42,145 nt of DNA from CALMFQ01 sp964495595 (lineage in GTDB: Bacteria > Pseudomonadota > Gammaproteobacteria > Burkholderiales > SCOH01): assembly GCA_964495595.1 (NCBI GenBank), contig CAZBWH010000022.1, positions 1-42,145 on the forward strand. The letters are read 5' to 3'. A program made the position numbers and the translations under genes. Below the pieces are notes generated by a model. The model saw only the letters and a list, made by a program, of their open reading frames with translations. It ran no database searches and was not told the origin of the DNA. The stretch's first letter is position 1. Each line of letters opens with the position of its first letter. Shown here in pieces: positions 24,603-32,257 of the stretch.

Positions 24603-24772
24603 CAGATGGGCTGCGCCGGACGTGGCCTACCACGACCAATGGGTGGATGCGTTGGCCGCCTTTGCGACAGGCCGCCAGGTTGCACCGATGCTTCAGGCTC
24701 TGTTGCCAGAAGCTTCCCCAGCATACCGGATAGCGGGGAAACACTATCAGTAAAACCGATGTCAACTGAGCT
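24603..24772 (+). other. possible coding remnant next to a degraded transposon-like end
   Basis: Upstream of phaC, an open frame with protein-like composition (DVAYHDQWVDALAAFATG, then PEASPAYRIAGKHYQ) ends at a TAA at 24753 without a convincing start. Just beyond it, CCGATGTCAACTGAGC (24757-24772) resembles the inverted repeat of the 4803-4973 element. It may be the 3' end of a lost insertion. The family was not recognised. The phaC promoter must also lie in this region but no strong match was found. Confidence 0.3.
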
Positions 24773-24842
24773 TAATAATCCGATAATATCGTTACAGCAA
24801 TGTGTTGCACAGCAGTTTGTGCAGCCTCGTCAAATTCCGATA

Positions 24843-24864
24843 ATTATTAGAATAATCTAATAAT
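24843..24864. promoter_or_regulatory. perfect AT-rich inverted repeat, possible operator
   Basis: Nine-base arms ATTATTAGA and TCTAATAAT flank a 4-base centre. It lies 20 bp before the small membrane protein gene and about 290 bp upstream of phaC. The symmetry and position suggest a repressor site; it has no GC-rich stem and so is not a terminator. Confidence 0.5.
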
Positions 24865-24883
24865 TTATACAAGCAACGGCATC

Positions 24884-25183
24884 ATGATCTGGATCATTGT
24901 GATTGGCTGGCTGTACATCATGCTGATGATCGCGGCCGCAAGCGACAGCCTGATTCAAGGATTGAGCCTGTTCATCGGCGGAGGATGCCTGCCCGGATGG
25001 CTGATGCTCTGGTTGGTCACGCGGCGGCGCAACACCATGGACGATATGGACGACCCGAATCCTCTCGGAGAGCCAGGTGGAGTGATGCCGCCGGAGCTGC
25101 CGACTGGCACGGTAGATCAGCCCCAAGGCCGGCAAGCGGTCAGTGCCGTCCGGCAAGGTTCAGTCGGCCAGCCAGATCAATGA
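24884..25183 (+). CDS. small inner-membrane protein of unknown function
   Basis: The 99-residue product starts with two hydrophobic segments (MIWIIVIGWLYIMLMIAAA and LFIGGGCLPGWLMLWLV), then RRR and a hydrophilic proline/glycine-rich tail. Short proteins starting MIW...GWLY with this layout are frequent in betaproteobacteria. Its last 24 bases overlap the 3' end of pgeF on the other strand. The ribosome binding site is weak. Function unknown. Confidence 0.6.
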   Translation: MIWIIVIGWLYIMLMIAAASDSLIQGLSLFIGGGCLPGWLMLWLVTRRRNTMDDMDDPNPLGEPGGVMPPELPTGTVDQPQGRQAVSAVRQGSVGQPDQ

Positions 25184-25891
25184 AGCCATGCGCCCGGTGA
25201 TGCCGTCACGGCGATAGGAAAAAAACCGTCCGGAATCAGAATATGTACAGAAATCCCCGCCATAAACAGCCTTCACTCCAGCGGCGGCAAGACGCTGGCG
25301 CGCAAGCAGATACAGGTCAGCCAGCCATTTTCCTGCCCCTGATGGCCGGAACGCTGGCGCGGCCAAGGGAGAGTGCAGCAGAAACGCCTGCCTGACATCA
25401 TCACCAACCTCGAAAGCGTCCGCACCGATGGCTGGCCCCAACCAGGCCATCACACGATCTTGCCCCCCCCCCATTGCATCCAGGGTTTGCTCCAGCACTC
25501 CTGCAGCCAGGCCACGCCAACCAGCATGGGCAGCACCGACCCGCTCGCCGGAGCAGTCACAAAACAGCACCGGCAGACAATCGGCCGTCATGATCGCACA
25601 CACTGCTCCCGGCTGCTGCGCCACACAGGCATCCGCCTGGATGATGCCCTGCCCGGCACCGGCATGCCGGACCTGGGTACCATGCACCTGCTGCAGCCAC
25701 AGCGGCTCATCCGGAAGCGCTCTGCGCAACAGGGCGCGATTCTGCGCCACGCATTCCGGCACATCACCGACATGGTCACCCACATTGAAGCTGGCAAACG
25801 GCCCGGCACTAACCCCTCCGTGACGGGTAGTCGACAGTGCCCTGACCTTGGACGGGGCAGGCCAATCAGGGCTGATAAATGACTTCAACAT
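25160..25891 (-). CDS. pgeF: purine nucleoside phosphorylase/peptidoglycan editing factor (laccase-domain, YfiH)
   Basis: The 243-residue protein belongs to the multicopper-oxidase-like YfiH family. The metal-site residues are in QQVHGTQV, TADCLPVLFCD and AAHAGWRG. Family members have been reported as purine nucleoside phosphorylases/deaminases and as editors of peptidoglycan precursors. The start is set at ATG 25891 (MLKSFISPDWPAP), which fits the family N-terminus; ATGs at 25900 and 25906 are also possible. It overlaps the end of rluD by 26 bases, so translation is likely coupled. The rluD-pgeF order is conserved in many proteobacteria. Confidence 0.92.
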   Translation of the reverse strand: MLKSFISPDWPAPSKVRALSTTRHGGVSAGPFASFNVGDHVGDVPECVAQNRALLRRALPDEPLWLQQVHGTQVRHAGAGQGIIQADACVAQQPGAVCAIMTADCLPVLFCDCSGERVGAAHAGWRGLAAGVLEQTLDAMGGGQDRVMAWLGPAIGADAFEVGDDVRQAFLLHSPLAAPAFRPSGAGKWLADLYLLARQRLAAAGVKAVYGGDFCTYSDSGRFFSYRRDGITGRMASLIWLAD

Positions 25892-26912
25892 CGTAGTCAT
25901 CGTCATCCCAGCCCTCCTCTGCCGAATCGCCCTCGCTGTCGCTCCGCATGGCTTCCAGCAAACCGAACAGATCATCGGGTAATTGAGCCTTCCAGCTCAT
26001 AGGCTTGCCGCTGCCCGGATGCACCAGCCCGAGCCGGGCCGCATGCAACGCCTGTCGGTCGAATGTCAGCAGGGACTCCTTCAGTGGAGCAGGCAATAAC
26101 CGGGGCCGGATGTTATAAAGTGCATCGCCAGCAAGCGGGTGGCCGATATGCGCCAGGTGCACCCTGATCTGATGGGTGCGGCCGGTTTCCAGCCGGCACT
26201 GGACAAGCGTGTGAAAACGAAACCGCTCCCGAACACGAAAATGGGTAACGGCCGGCTTGCCGGAGCTGACCACAGCCATTTTCAGGCGGTCCTTCGGGTG
26301 GCGCCCGATCGGCGCATCGACCGAGCCATCCTGCCTGACCAGCCCCTGGGCCAGGGCAAAATATTCGCGTTTTACCGTGCGCTCCTGCAACTGCCGTACC
26401 AGATCAAGCTGAGCCGCCAGCGTCCTGGCGACTACCAGCAAGCCGCTGGTGTCCTTGTCCAGGCGATGAACAATACCGGCGCGCGGAACTTTGGCCAACC
26501 TGCCGTCGTAGGCGAGCAGGCCATTGAGCAGCGTGCCCTCCCAATTGCCGCTACCGGGGTGCACTACCAGTCCGGCGGGCTTGTTGATCACCAGCAGGGT
26601 ATCGTCCTCATAGACGATGTCCAGCGACATCGGCTGAGGCCGGAACGCCAGCTCCTCGGGTTGTGCCTGCACAGACACGTCAACGGTGTCGCCGCCCCAT
26701 ACTTTCGCCTTGACCTCGGGTACGGCCCCGTTCAACCGCACCAGTCCGTCCCTGATCCAGCCTTGTAGGCGACTGCGCGAATAATCCGGAAACAGCCGGG
26801 CCAGTGCCTGATCGATCCGGCTGCCGGCCAGTTCCGCAGGAATCAATACGGACTGGGGGCCGGCAGCGTCAGGGATTCGGCTATAATCGTCGAGCTCGAT
26901 ATCGGAATTCAT
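25866..26912 (-). CDS. rluD: 23S rRNA pseudouridine synthase D
   Basis: The 348-residue enzyme makes the conserved pseudouridines of helix 69 of 23S rRNA. It has an N-terminal S4 RNA-binding domain (SRIDQALARLFPDYSRSRLQGWIRDGLVRLNG). The catalytic domain has its aspartate in GIVHRLDKDTSGLLVVA, plus ETGRTHQIRVHLAHIGHPLAGD. The C-terminus has an unusual acidic tail (EEGWDDDDYDVEV), which overlaps the start of pgeF. ATG 26912 is chosen because the family starts near here; it is two bases from the divergent bamD start. Confidence 0.95.
   Translation of the reverse strand: MNSDIELDDYSRIPDAAGPQSVLIPAELAGSRIDQALARLFPDYSRSRLQGWIRDGLVRLNGAVPEVKAKVWGGDTVDVSVQAQPEELAFRPQPMSLDIVYEDDTLLVINKPAGLVVHPGSGNWEGTLLNGLLAYDGRLAKVPRAGIVHRLDKDTSGLLVVARTLAAQLDLVRQLQERTVKREYFALAQGLVRQDGSVDAPIGRHPKDRLKMAVVSSGKPAVTHFRVRERFRFHTLVQCRLETGRTHQIRVHLAHIGHPLAGDALYNIRPRLLPAPLKESLLTFDRQALHAARLGLVHPGSGKPMSWKAQLPDDLFGLLEAMRSDSEGDSAEEGWDDDDYDVEVIYQP
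26882..26887 (+). promoter_or_regulatory. -10 element of the bamD promoter inside rluD
   Basis: A perfect TATAAT lies 27 bp before bamD, inside the divergent rluD coding sequence. No good -35 box is seen at the right distance. Confidence 0.45.
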
Positions 26913-26913
26913 C

Positions 26914-27687
26914 ATGAAACGTATTGTAACTGCAATCAGTGTTGTCCTGCTGACCGGCTGTAGTGCCATGTCCGACATGCACGACGAAGTCAAAGGCATG
27001 ACCGCGGAACAAATGTATCAGGAAGCCAAAAGCGACCTGGAAGGCGGCAACCTCACCCGTGCCATCCAGATGTACGAAAAACTGGAAGCACGCTACCCCT
27101 ACGGCCGTTATGCCCAACAGGCACAGCTGGAAATTGCCTATGCGCATCACAAGGACGGTGATGCAGCACTGGCGCTGGCAGCCTGCGACCGATTCATCAA
27201 AATGCATCCCACCCATCCGCACGTCGATTACGCTTTTTATCTCAAAGGACTGGTCAACTTCATCGACGACGCCGGGTTTATGTCCTTCATTTCGCAACAG
27301 GACATGACCGAGCGTGATCCACGCTCGGCCAGAGAGTCTTACGAAGCATTTCACGAACTGGTACAGCGTTTTCCCGCCAGCCGCTATGCTGCCGATGCGC
27401 GCAAGCGGATGGCGTACCTGATCAATGCACTGGCTGCCAATGAAATTCATGTCGCACGCTACTACCTCACGCGAGGTGCGCCACTGGCTGCAGCCAATCG
27501 CGCTCAGCTGGTATTGTCTGCCTACCCCACATCACCGGAAGCAGAGGAAGCGCTGGCAATCATGGTGCAAGCTTATGATCAGCTCAATCTGCCAGCCCTG
27601 CGCGATGACGCCAAGCGCGTACTGGACACCAACTACCCCGGCAGCGCCTATCTGCAGCCTCGCAAGACATCCTTCTGGCGCTGGTGA
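26914..27687 (+). CDS. bamD: outer-membrane assembly lipoprotein BamD
   Basis: The 257-residue lipoprotein of the BAM complex has a signal peptide with lipobox LLTGC (lipidated C16). It is followed by TPR-like repeats: MYQEAKSDLEGGNLTRAIQMYEKLEARYPYGRYAQQAQLEIAYAHHK and DRFIKMHPTHPHVDYAFYLKGL. It is essential in E. coli and anchored to the periplasmic face of the outer membrane, where it helps BamA fold beta-barrels. The start codon is two bases from the divergent rluD start. A GC-rich hairpin without a T-run follows the stop at about 27690-27717. Confidence 0.96.
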   Translation: MKRIVTAISVVLLTGCSAMSDMHDEVKGMTAEQMYQEAKSDLEGGNLTRAIQMYEKLEARYPYGRYAQQAQLEIAYAHHKDGDAALALAACDRFIKMHPTHPHVDYAFYLKGLVNFIDDAGFMSFISQQDMTERDPRSARESYEAFHELVQRFPASRYAADARKRMAYLINALAANEIHVARYYLTRGAPLAAANRAQLVLSAYPTSPEAEEALAIMVQAYDQLNLPALRDDAKRVLDTNYPGSAYLQPRKTSFWRW

Positions 27688-27761
27688 GCCACGCCGCCCA
27701 AACCAGACCGGGCGGCGGCACTGACCAGTCATCCCGCTGCACGCGCCATTTGGCGCTTGAC

Positions 27762-27770
27762 TTATCCACC
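27762..27770 (+). promoter_or_regulatory. DnaA-box-like 9-mer
   Basis: TTATCCACC differs from the strong DnaA box at the last base. It lies in the 443-bp region between bamD and minC. Apart from this, the box at 27939 and an AT-rich stretch around 27838-27880, I see nothing in that region. Confidence 0.35.
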
Positions 27771-27938
27771 AGAACAACCTCCGGACCGATCAGCGCCCCC
27801 AGCCGGCTCCAAAACGCACCACAGAATGCAAGCCATTGTTAAAAAAGAACAATAAATAGCGTTCATTTTTTACTCAAGCCAGCAAAAACCATTATCGTTA
27901 CACGACTTAGCGTAACATCTCCCATCCTTTCCACACAT

Positions 27939-27947
27939 TTATCCACA
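27939..27947 (+). promoter_or_regulatory. DnaA box upstream of minC
   Basis: An exact TTATCCACA. A TGTGGGAAA on the same strand 8 bp further on is a partial inverted copy. It lies about 185 bp before the minC start. Confidence 0.45.
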
Positions 27948-28130
27948 GCATCTGTGGGAAACCGTAAAAATCCTTCCAGACTGAATACTTGCCTTGAAGA
28001 GGTGGCAGCGAGCGAGTAAACTTGCACGGTTGGGCGCTGGCTGCAATAACTTCAGAATCACTTCAGACAGCACGCCCCGGACACCCACGTTTTCGCCAGT
28101 ACAATTCATTTCAGCCAACTGCTTGACCCA

Positions 28131-28870
28131 ATGACAGCCACCGTTCGTCAGACTGCCCCCCGACCCGCCACACCCGGCCTGTTCGAACTAAAAAGCGAAT
28201 CCAGCAGCCTGATTGTGCTGCGCTTGCGCCACGATGACCTGTCACGGGTCAACGAAGAACTTGAGGCCAAGCTGGCCAGGACGCCTGGTTTTTTCGCCAA
28301 GGAACCCGTCCTGCTGGATCTGACCCCACTGGACACGGCACCTGCCGCCCAGTCACTGGACGAACTGATACAAACCCTGAAACGACATCAGCTGATTCCG
28401 CTGGCCGCCCGCATTGGTAACGAACTGCAGCAACCTTGCATTGAAGCCTGCGGGCTGACGCTCCTGCCCCGCAGCAGCAACGAGCGCAAGGCTGCACCGC
28501 TAGNNNNNNNNNNGAGGAAGCCCCCGCCATTGCACGCAGCCGCATTGTCGAAAAGCCGATCCGGACCGGGCAGCAATCGTATGCTGCAGCAGGTGATCTG
28601 GTTGTGCTGGGCATGGTCAGCGCCGGAGCGGAAGTGATTGCCGATGGTTGCATCCATGTATACGGGCCGCTGCGCGGAAGGGCGCTTGCTGGCGTCAAGG
28701 GGGATACCGGTGCCCGTATTTTCGCCCACAGTCTGGAAGCAGAACTGGTTTCGATTGCCGGCATTTACCGCACCTTCGAACAGGACTGGGGAGCCGAATT
28801 CCGTGGCAAGGCGGTTCAGATTTTTCTGGACGGCGACAAACTGATGATTGCTGCATTGACGCCGACCTGA
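28131..28870 (+). CDS. minC: septum site-determining protein MinC (interrupted by an assembly gap)
   Basis: MinC inhibits FtsZ polymerisation away from mid-cell, together with MinD. The N-terminal domain (FELKSESSSLIVLRLRHDDLSRVNEELEAKL...FFAKEPVLLDLT) is in one frame. The C-terminal beta-helix domain (VVLGMVSAGAEVIADGCIHVYGPLRGRALAGVKGD, then VSIAGIYRTF) is in another. Between them lie ten N bases (28504-28513), so the apparent frameshift is an assembly artefact and the gene is probably intact. The linker sequence is unknown. minD and minE follow in the standard order. Confidence 0.92.
28504..28513. other. assembly gap (10 N) inside minC
   Basis: Ten N bases of unknown true length fall in the linker between the two MinC domains and break the reading frame. 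Confidence 0.98.
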
Positions 28871-28980
28871 CAAGACCGGCTCTTCGCGCCACTTGGCCGC
28901 TTGCTCGCGATTCGCCGGGCGGCTTGGCAATATCTGTAACCGATATCAAACAACACACGATTCAACACTAAGGGATAACT

Positions 28981-29802
28981 GTGGCCAAAATCGTCGTCGT
29001 CACCTCTGGCAAAGGCGGAGTGGGAAAAACCACGACCAGCGCCAGCTTTGCTTCCGGCCTCGCACTGCGGGGCAAACGCACCGTCGTAATCGACTTTGAT
29101 GTTGGCTTGCGCAACCTGGATCTGATCATGGGCTGCGAGCGCCGGGTCGTCTACGACCTGATCAATGTCATTCACAAGGAAGCTACGCTGAAGCAGGCCT
29201 TGATCAAGGACAAGCATTGCGACAACCTGTTTGTCCTGCCTGCGTCACAAACACGCGACAAGGAGGCCCTCACCCAGGAAGGCGTGGCAGTCATACTGGA
29301 AGAACTGGGCAAAGACTTTGACTATATTGTCTGCGACTCACCGGCTGGAATCGAAAAGGGCGCCCTGATGGCGTTGTTCTTTGCTGACGAAGCGATTGTG
29401 GTAACCAATCCGGAAGTCTCTTCGGTTCGCGACTCCGACCGTATTCTGGGCATTCTCGATGCAAAATCCCGCCGGGCCATCGAAGGCAAGGAACCGGTCA
29501 AGACCCATCTGCTGGTTACCCGGTATTCTCCCAAGCGGGTCAACGAAGGCGAGATGCTGTCGGTTGATGATGTTTTCGACATCCTGAAGATACCGCTGAT
29601 TGGAGTCATCCCTGAATCGGAAATCGTGCTGCAAGCCTCGAATGCCGGCACACCGGCCATTCACATGAACGGCAGCGATGTCGCCGAAGCTTACCGTGAT
29701 TTCGTGGGTCGTTTCCTGGGGGAAACGCTACCGATGCGCTTCGTCGATTACCAGAAACCCAATTTCTTCGCTTCGGTAACCAAGCGGCTGTTCGGAGGCT
29801 GA
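28981..29802 (+). CDS. minD: septum site-determining ATPase MinD
   Basis: The 273-residue ParA/MinD ATPase has a deviant Walker A motif GKGGVGKTT near residue 10, DFDVGLRNLD, and the switch region VCDSPAGIEKGA. A C-terminal amphipathic membrane-targeting helix (FFASVTKRLFGG) is present. It binds the membrane in the ATP form, recruits MinC and oscillates with MinE. It starts with GTG 28981 behind an AGGGA ribosome binding site. minE starts 4 bp after its stop. Confidence 0.98.
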   Translation: MAKIVVVTSGKGGVGKTTTSASFASGLALRGKRTVVIDFDVGLRNLDLIMGCERRVVYDLINVIHKEATLKQALIKDKHCDNLFVLPASQTRDKEALTQEGVAVILEELGKDFDYIVCDSPAGIEKGALMALFFADEAIVVTNPEVSSVRDSDRILGILDAKSRRAIEGKEPVKTHLLVTRYSPKRVNEGEMLSVDDVFDILKIPLIGVIPESEIVLQASNAGTPAIHMNGSDVAEAYRDFVGRFLGETLPMRFVDYQKPNFFASVTKRLFGG

Positions 29803-29805
29803 GCC

Positions 29806-30063
29806 ATGTCTTTTCTGAGTTACCTGCTGGGCCGGCGCCCGCCATCCGCCGCAGTCGCCAAGGAAAGACTGCAAATCATTCTGGCGCACGAGCGCGGTGG
29901 CCGCAACGCACCGGATTATTTGCCGGCGCTCAAGGAAGAACTGATTGCGGTTATTTCAAAGTATATTTCTGTCAGCCAGGAAGACATCAAGGTGTCACTG
30001 GAAAAACAGGAGAACTACGAGGTACTGGAATTAAACATCGTGCTGCCCGACGCACGCAAATAA
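29806..30063 (+). CDS. minE: cell division topological specificity factor MinE
   Basis: The 85-residue product has the MinE layout: an N-terminal membrane-binding and MinD-activating part (FLSYLLGRRPPSAAVAKERLQIILAHER) and a C-terminal dimerisation domain (ELIAVISKYISVSQEDIKVSLEKQ...LELNIVLP). It stimulates MinD ATPase and gives the division inhibitor its pole-to-pole pattern. The ribosome binding site GGAGG overlaps the end of minD. A strong terminator follows. Confidence 0.98.
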   Translation: MSFLSYLLGRRPPSAAVAKERLQIILAHERGGRNAPDYLPALKEELIAVISKYISVSQEDIKVSLEKQENYEVLELNIVLPDARK

Positions 30064-30082
30064 GCCGCCACACCCTCACGCC

Positions 30083-30112
30083 ATGCCTTCGCGACATCGC
30101 GAAGGCATTTTT
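30083..30112 (+). terminator. intrinsic terminator of minCDE
   Basis: A perfect 12-bp stem ATGCCTTCGCGA/TCGCGAAGGCAT with a 2-nt loop (a shorter stem with a 4-nt loop is more realistic), followed by T residues, 20 bp past minE. Confidence 0.92.
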
Positions 30113-30184
30113 CTGCCTGCCACAGGCGTCCCGCTCGTTGCAAGGCCTAAAAATAAGCATATTCTTGCATTCGGATCGTGCAAC

Positions 30185-30367
30185 TTATCCACCTGAGACC
30201 GACGTATCCCCAGCCCCAACCCCAAGCACGGGCAACCAGCAAAACAGAATCAAAACATTGATTTAAAAAATTATTTTTTCAGTCAACCGCCCAGAAAAAA
30301 AATAAAAAACTTGCCACTGTGGCTGATTTTTGATTTTGCCGGCAAATCATTCACAAAATTATCCACA
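30185..30367. promoter_or_regulatory. AT-rich intergenic segment flanked by DnaA-box-like 9-mers
   Basis: TTATCCACC (30185-30193) and an exact TTATCCACA (30359-30367) flank a very AT-rich stretch (about 30240-30360) containing A- and T-runs. The rest of the 403-bp gap between minE and the ArsR-type gene shows no gene. Together with the boxes before minC, DnaA-like sites surround the min operon. It might be a DnaA-controlled regulatory region or, less likely, an origin-like element; no dnaA or dnaN gene is nearby. Confidence 0.4.
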
Positions 30368-30466
30368 GATCTCGCACACTGCCAGATGAATTTCCCCCGG
30401 CACGGCAAGGCTGCACGGCGGCACGACTAAACGGAGCTGCCGGCAACCATACCCGTCCGGGAAAAT

Positions 30467-30901
30467 TCAGCGACTGCCGCTACGCACGGCAGCCTCAATC
30501 GGCATTCCTGGCAGCCTGGACGGCATTGGCGCCACCCCGGCCGTTGCAAATACCTGATGGCTTTCGCGGGCAGGCCGATCCGGCATGGCGGCCAGGCGAT
30601 TACGGTCACGCGCGAGCAATTGGGCGCACTCGCCCGCCTGCGTCATCTGCTGAACGATCTTGAAGGCCCACGCAGGCAACTGGGGATTGACCCGGTAGTA
30701 CATCCAAACCCCGTCGCGACGCACCGACAGCAACTTAGACTGTCGCATTTTTGCCAGATGGCGGGACACCTTGGGCTGCGCACAGTCGACGGCGAAACAC
30801 AATTCACAAACAGACAGCTCATCCTCCATCATCAGCAAGGCCAGCATTCTGCGCCGGGTTTCATCGGATAACACATTGAAAAAATCACTATCGTGAATCA
30901 T
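30467..30901 (-). CDS. ArsR/SmtB family transcriptional regulator
   Basis: The 144-residue protein has a winged-helix domain (residues about 5-90): FNVLSDETRRRMLALLMMEDELSVCELCFAVDCAQPKVSRHLAKMRQSKLLSVRRDGVWMYYRV. C32, C35 and C40 lie where ArsR carries its arsenite/antimonite-binding cysteines (VCELC), so thiol-metal(loid) sensing is likely. The C-terminal 45 residues are variable and proline/arginine-rich. No arsenic resistance gene is in the window. It lies 60 bp after the uncharacterised gene at 30962 on the same strand and may be cotranscribed with it, or use its own promoter (TTGGTA with an AT-rich -10 in that gap). A GAGAAG ribosome binding site precedes ATG 30901. Confidence 0.88.
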   Translation of the reverse strand: MIHDSDFFNVLSDETRRRMLALLMMEDELSVCELCFAVDCAQPKVSRHLAKMRQSKLLSVRRDGVWMYYRVNPQLPAWAFKIVQQMTQAGECAQLLARDRNRLAAMPDRPARESHQVFATAGVAPMPSRLPGMPIEAAVRSGSR

Positions 30902-30921
30902 CGTCTTCTCTTCTCTGGCTA

Positions 30922-30938
30922 TTATTTATCTTGAATAA
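30922..30938. promoter_or_regulatory. possible ArsR operator
   Basis: An AT-rich inverted repeat TTATT-N7-AATAA lies about 20 bp before the ArsR-type gene, overlapping its possible -10 region. Such AT-rich dyads are usual operators for autoregulating ArsR/SmtB proteins. Confidence 0.35.
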
Positions 30939-30961
30939 CAAAAACTTACCAAACAAAACGG

Positions 30962-31624
30962 CTAAAAGCTGATCACCAGCGCGCCCTCATCGTCAAAATA
31001 GGGCAGCCTGGGGGGCTGCGATAGATTCAGTCGTCGGCACACCTTGCCGCTGGCTGTCGTAAAGACCAGTTCACCTGAATCGGGCTCGAGCCAGCCGGTA
31101 CGGAAATCGCGCCAAGCCAACTCGAAGCGTTGTGGCCATTCGCGCACCGCAGCCACCGTATCAAGGGTGTCGAACATCCACTGGCTCAACCCGCTCACCC
31201 CGTTATAAAAACGTAATTGCAATTGCCTGCCCTGGCCGGACAACTGGCGCAGCACGGCTATGGCCTCCAGTATCTCCCGATGCATCCGCTCGGCCAGTTG
31301 TCGCGGTTGTGATGATCGGTAATATATTTCCCGTTTCAATTCCTCGCTGTAGGGATTGGCCAGCATGACCCGATATTCATCAGCATCATAAAGCCATTCG
31401 GGCATGCCGCCCTCCTTCACATGTACCGGGATCTCCTGTCCGGTAAATCCGCCAATCATGACTACCGAGCGGCCTGCCTGTTCAAGCCGGGTGGCCCGGG
31501 TGCTACCCGAATTCCAGAAAGGCACGACCTGTTCATCCTGGAGCGGCCTGCCTCGCGGCAGCCCGGCTGGCTCGCAGAACAAGGTGCCGTCGCCATCCTG
31601 CCAGTTGTAACGGTTCAATCGCAT
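30962..31624 (-). CDS. uncharacterised protein, second gene of a putative GlrR-controlled operon
   Basis: The 220-residue product starts MRLNRYNWQDGDGTLFCEPAG and has no signal peptide or clear membrane helix. It contains a helical central part (SEELKREIYYRSSQPRQLAERMHREILEAIAVLRQLS) and ends in beta-rich text (PRLPYFDDEGALVISF). I do not recognise a family. ATG 31624 has an AGGA ribosome binding site. A longer frame extending to 31822 overlaps the upstream gene out of frame and is rejected. It follows the small membrane protein by 53 bp and is predicted to be read from the sigma54 promoter at 32082-32097. Confidence 0.75.
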   Translation of the reverse strand: MRLNRYNWQDGDGTLFCEPAGLPRGRPLQDEQVVPFWNSGSTRATRLEQAGRSVVMIGGFTGQEIPVHVKEGGMPEWLYDADEYRVMLANPYSEELKREIYYRSSQPRQLAERMHREILEAIAVLRQLSGQGRQLQLRFYNGVSGLSQWMFDTLDTVAAVREWPQRFELAWRDFRTGWLEPDSGELVFTTASGKVCRRLNLSQPPRLPYFDDEGALVISF

Positions 31625-31677
31625 GGAGTTATCCTGAGTTCTGTCCAGCCACGATCCCCACCCCGGCAGCGATTCAT

Positions 31678-32019
31678 CTATCTCACCGCACCGCCGGTAC
31701 TGACCGGCAACACGACCGGCACCGACGCGCCCAGTTCCCGCGCATCCAGTACCCTCTCCTGCTGCGGCAGGCGGGAGTCGATCCGTGGTTGCACTGCGCG
31801 GTCTTCCTGGCAACCTGGGCACCGGGCTACGGGGTCGGACGCTACAGCCAGCTGCGGCAACGGCCCAGACGGACTCTCTGGCTCGGCGGCAACGACTCGT
31901 ACTGGCAGTTGCCCTGGCTGAAAGCTGGAAACCTCCACCACTCCGAACACAGTCGTCAGCACCATGGTCACGCCTGCGGCAAGGCTTGATAGATAAAGCA
32001 CTGCGTCAAGCTTTTTCAT
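31678..32019 (-). CDS. small membrane-anchored protein, first gene of a putative GlrR-controlled operon
   Basis: The 113-residue product has one N-terminal hydrophobic segment (LDAVLYLSSLAAGVTMVLTTVFGVVEV, after MKK), acting as anchor or uncleaved signal. A proline-rich hydrophilic domain with a CPGC motif (VARCPGCQED) follows. No family is recognised. ATG 32019 has a GAGAAG ribosome binding site. About 50 bp upstream of it lies the inferred start of a sigma54 promoter, preceded by three GlrR-type sites. A periplasmic location is likely for the tail. Confidence 0.7.
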   Translation of the reverse strand: MKKLDAVLYLSSLAAGVTMVLTTVFGVVEVSSFQPGQLPVRVVAAEPESPSGPLPQLAVASDPVARCPGCQEDRAVQPRIDSRLPQQERVLDARELGASVPVVLPVSTGGAVR

Positions 32020-32081
32020 TCTGTCTTCTCATCCCGACAACGCTGATCTGGCTCAGCTTTGAATAATATCGACGCACACCA

Positions 32082-32097
32082 AGCACTAATCATGCCA
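32082..32097 (-). promoter_or_regulatory. sigma54 promoter reading into the 32019 operon
   Basis: On the minus strand TGGCATGATTAGTGCT fits the RpoN consensus TGGCAC-N5-TTGCW, with the invariant GG and GC exactly ten bases apart. Transcription would start near 32071. An RpoN-type activator gene (GAFTGA motif) lies directly upstream. Confidence 0.72.
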
Positions 32098-32161
32098 GTA
32101 CAGAAAACACCGACCGTTCAGTCGCTTACAGAACTCCTCCACACGCTCCACCATGGCAATT

Positions 32162-32179
32162 TGTCGCCATTTTGCGACA
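32162..32179. promoter_or_regulatory. GlrR-type activator site 1
   Basis: TGTCGCCATTTTGCGACA is a perfect dyad matching TGTC-N10-GACA, the pattern reported for GlrR (QseF) in enterobacteria. It lies about 90-108 bp upstream of the inferred sigma54 start, a normal enhancer distance. Confidence 0.72.
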
Positions 32180-32228
32180 AATACCAATGTCATTTTCCAT
32201 TATCCCCCCATTTTCAATCGCTTGGCAA

Positions 32229-32246
32229 TGTCGCCAAACCACGACA
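32229..32246. promoter_or_regulatory. GlrR-type activator site 2
   Basis: TGTCGCCAAACCACGACA matches TGTC-N10-GACA. It lies about 160-175 bp upstream of the inferred sigma54 start. Confidence 0.7.
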
Positions 32247-32257
32247 GCACGCTGCGA

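Noticed and set aside
27690..27717. Intrinsic terminator after bamD
   Set aside because: A GC-rich stem (CGCCGCCC with GGGCGGCG) is present but no T-run follows.
28131..28870. minC as a frameshifted pseudogene
   Set aside because: The frame break coincides exactly with ten N bases, so it is an assembly gap; both domains are intact on either side.
30185..30367. The chromosomal replication origin
   Set aside because: Only two DnaA-like boxes flank the AT-rich part and there is no dnaA, dnaN, gyrB or rpmH nearby; kept only as a lower-confidence regulatory finding.
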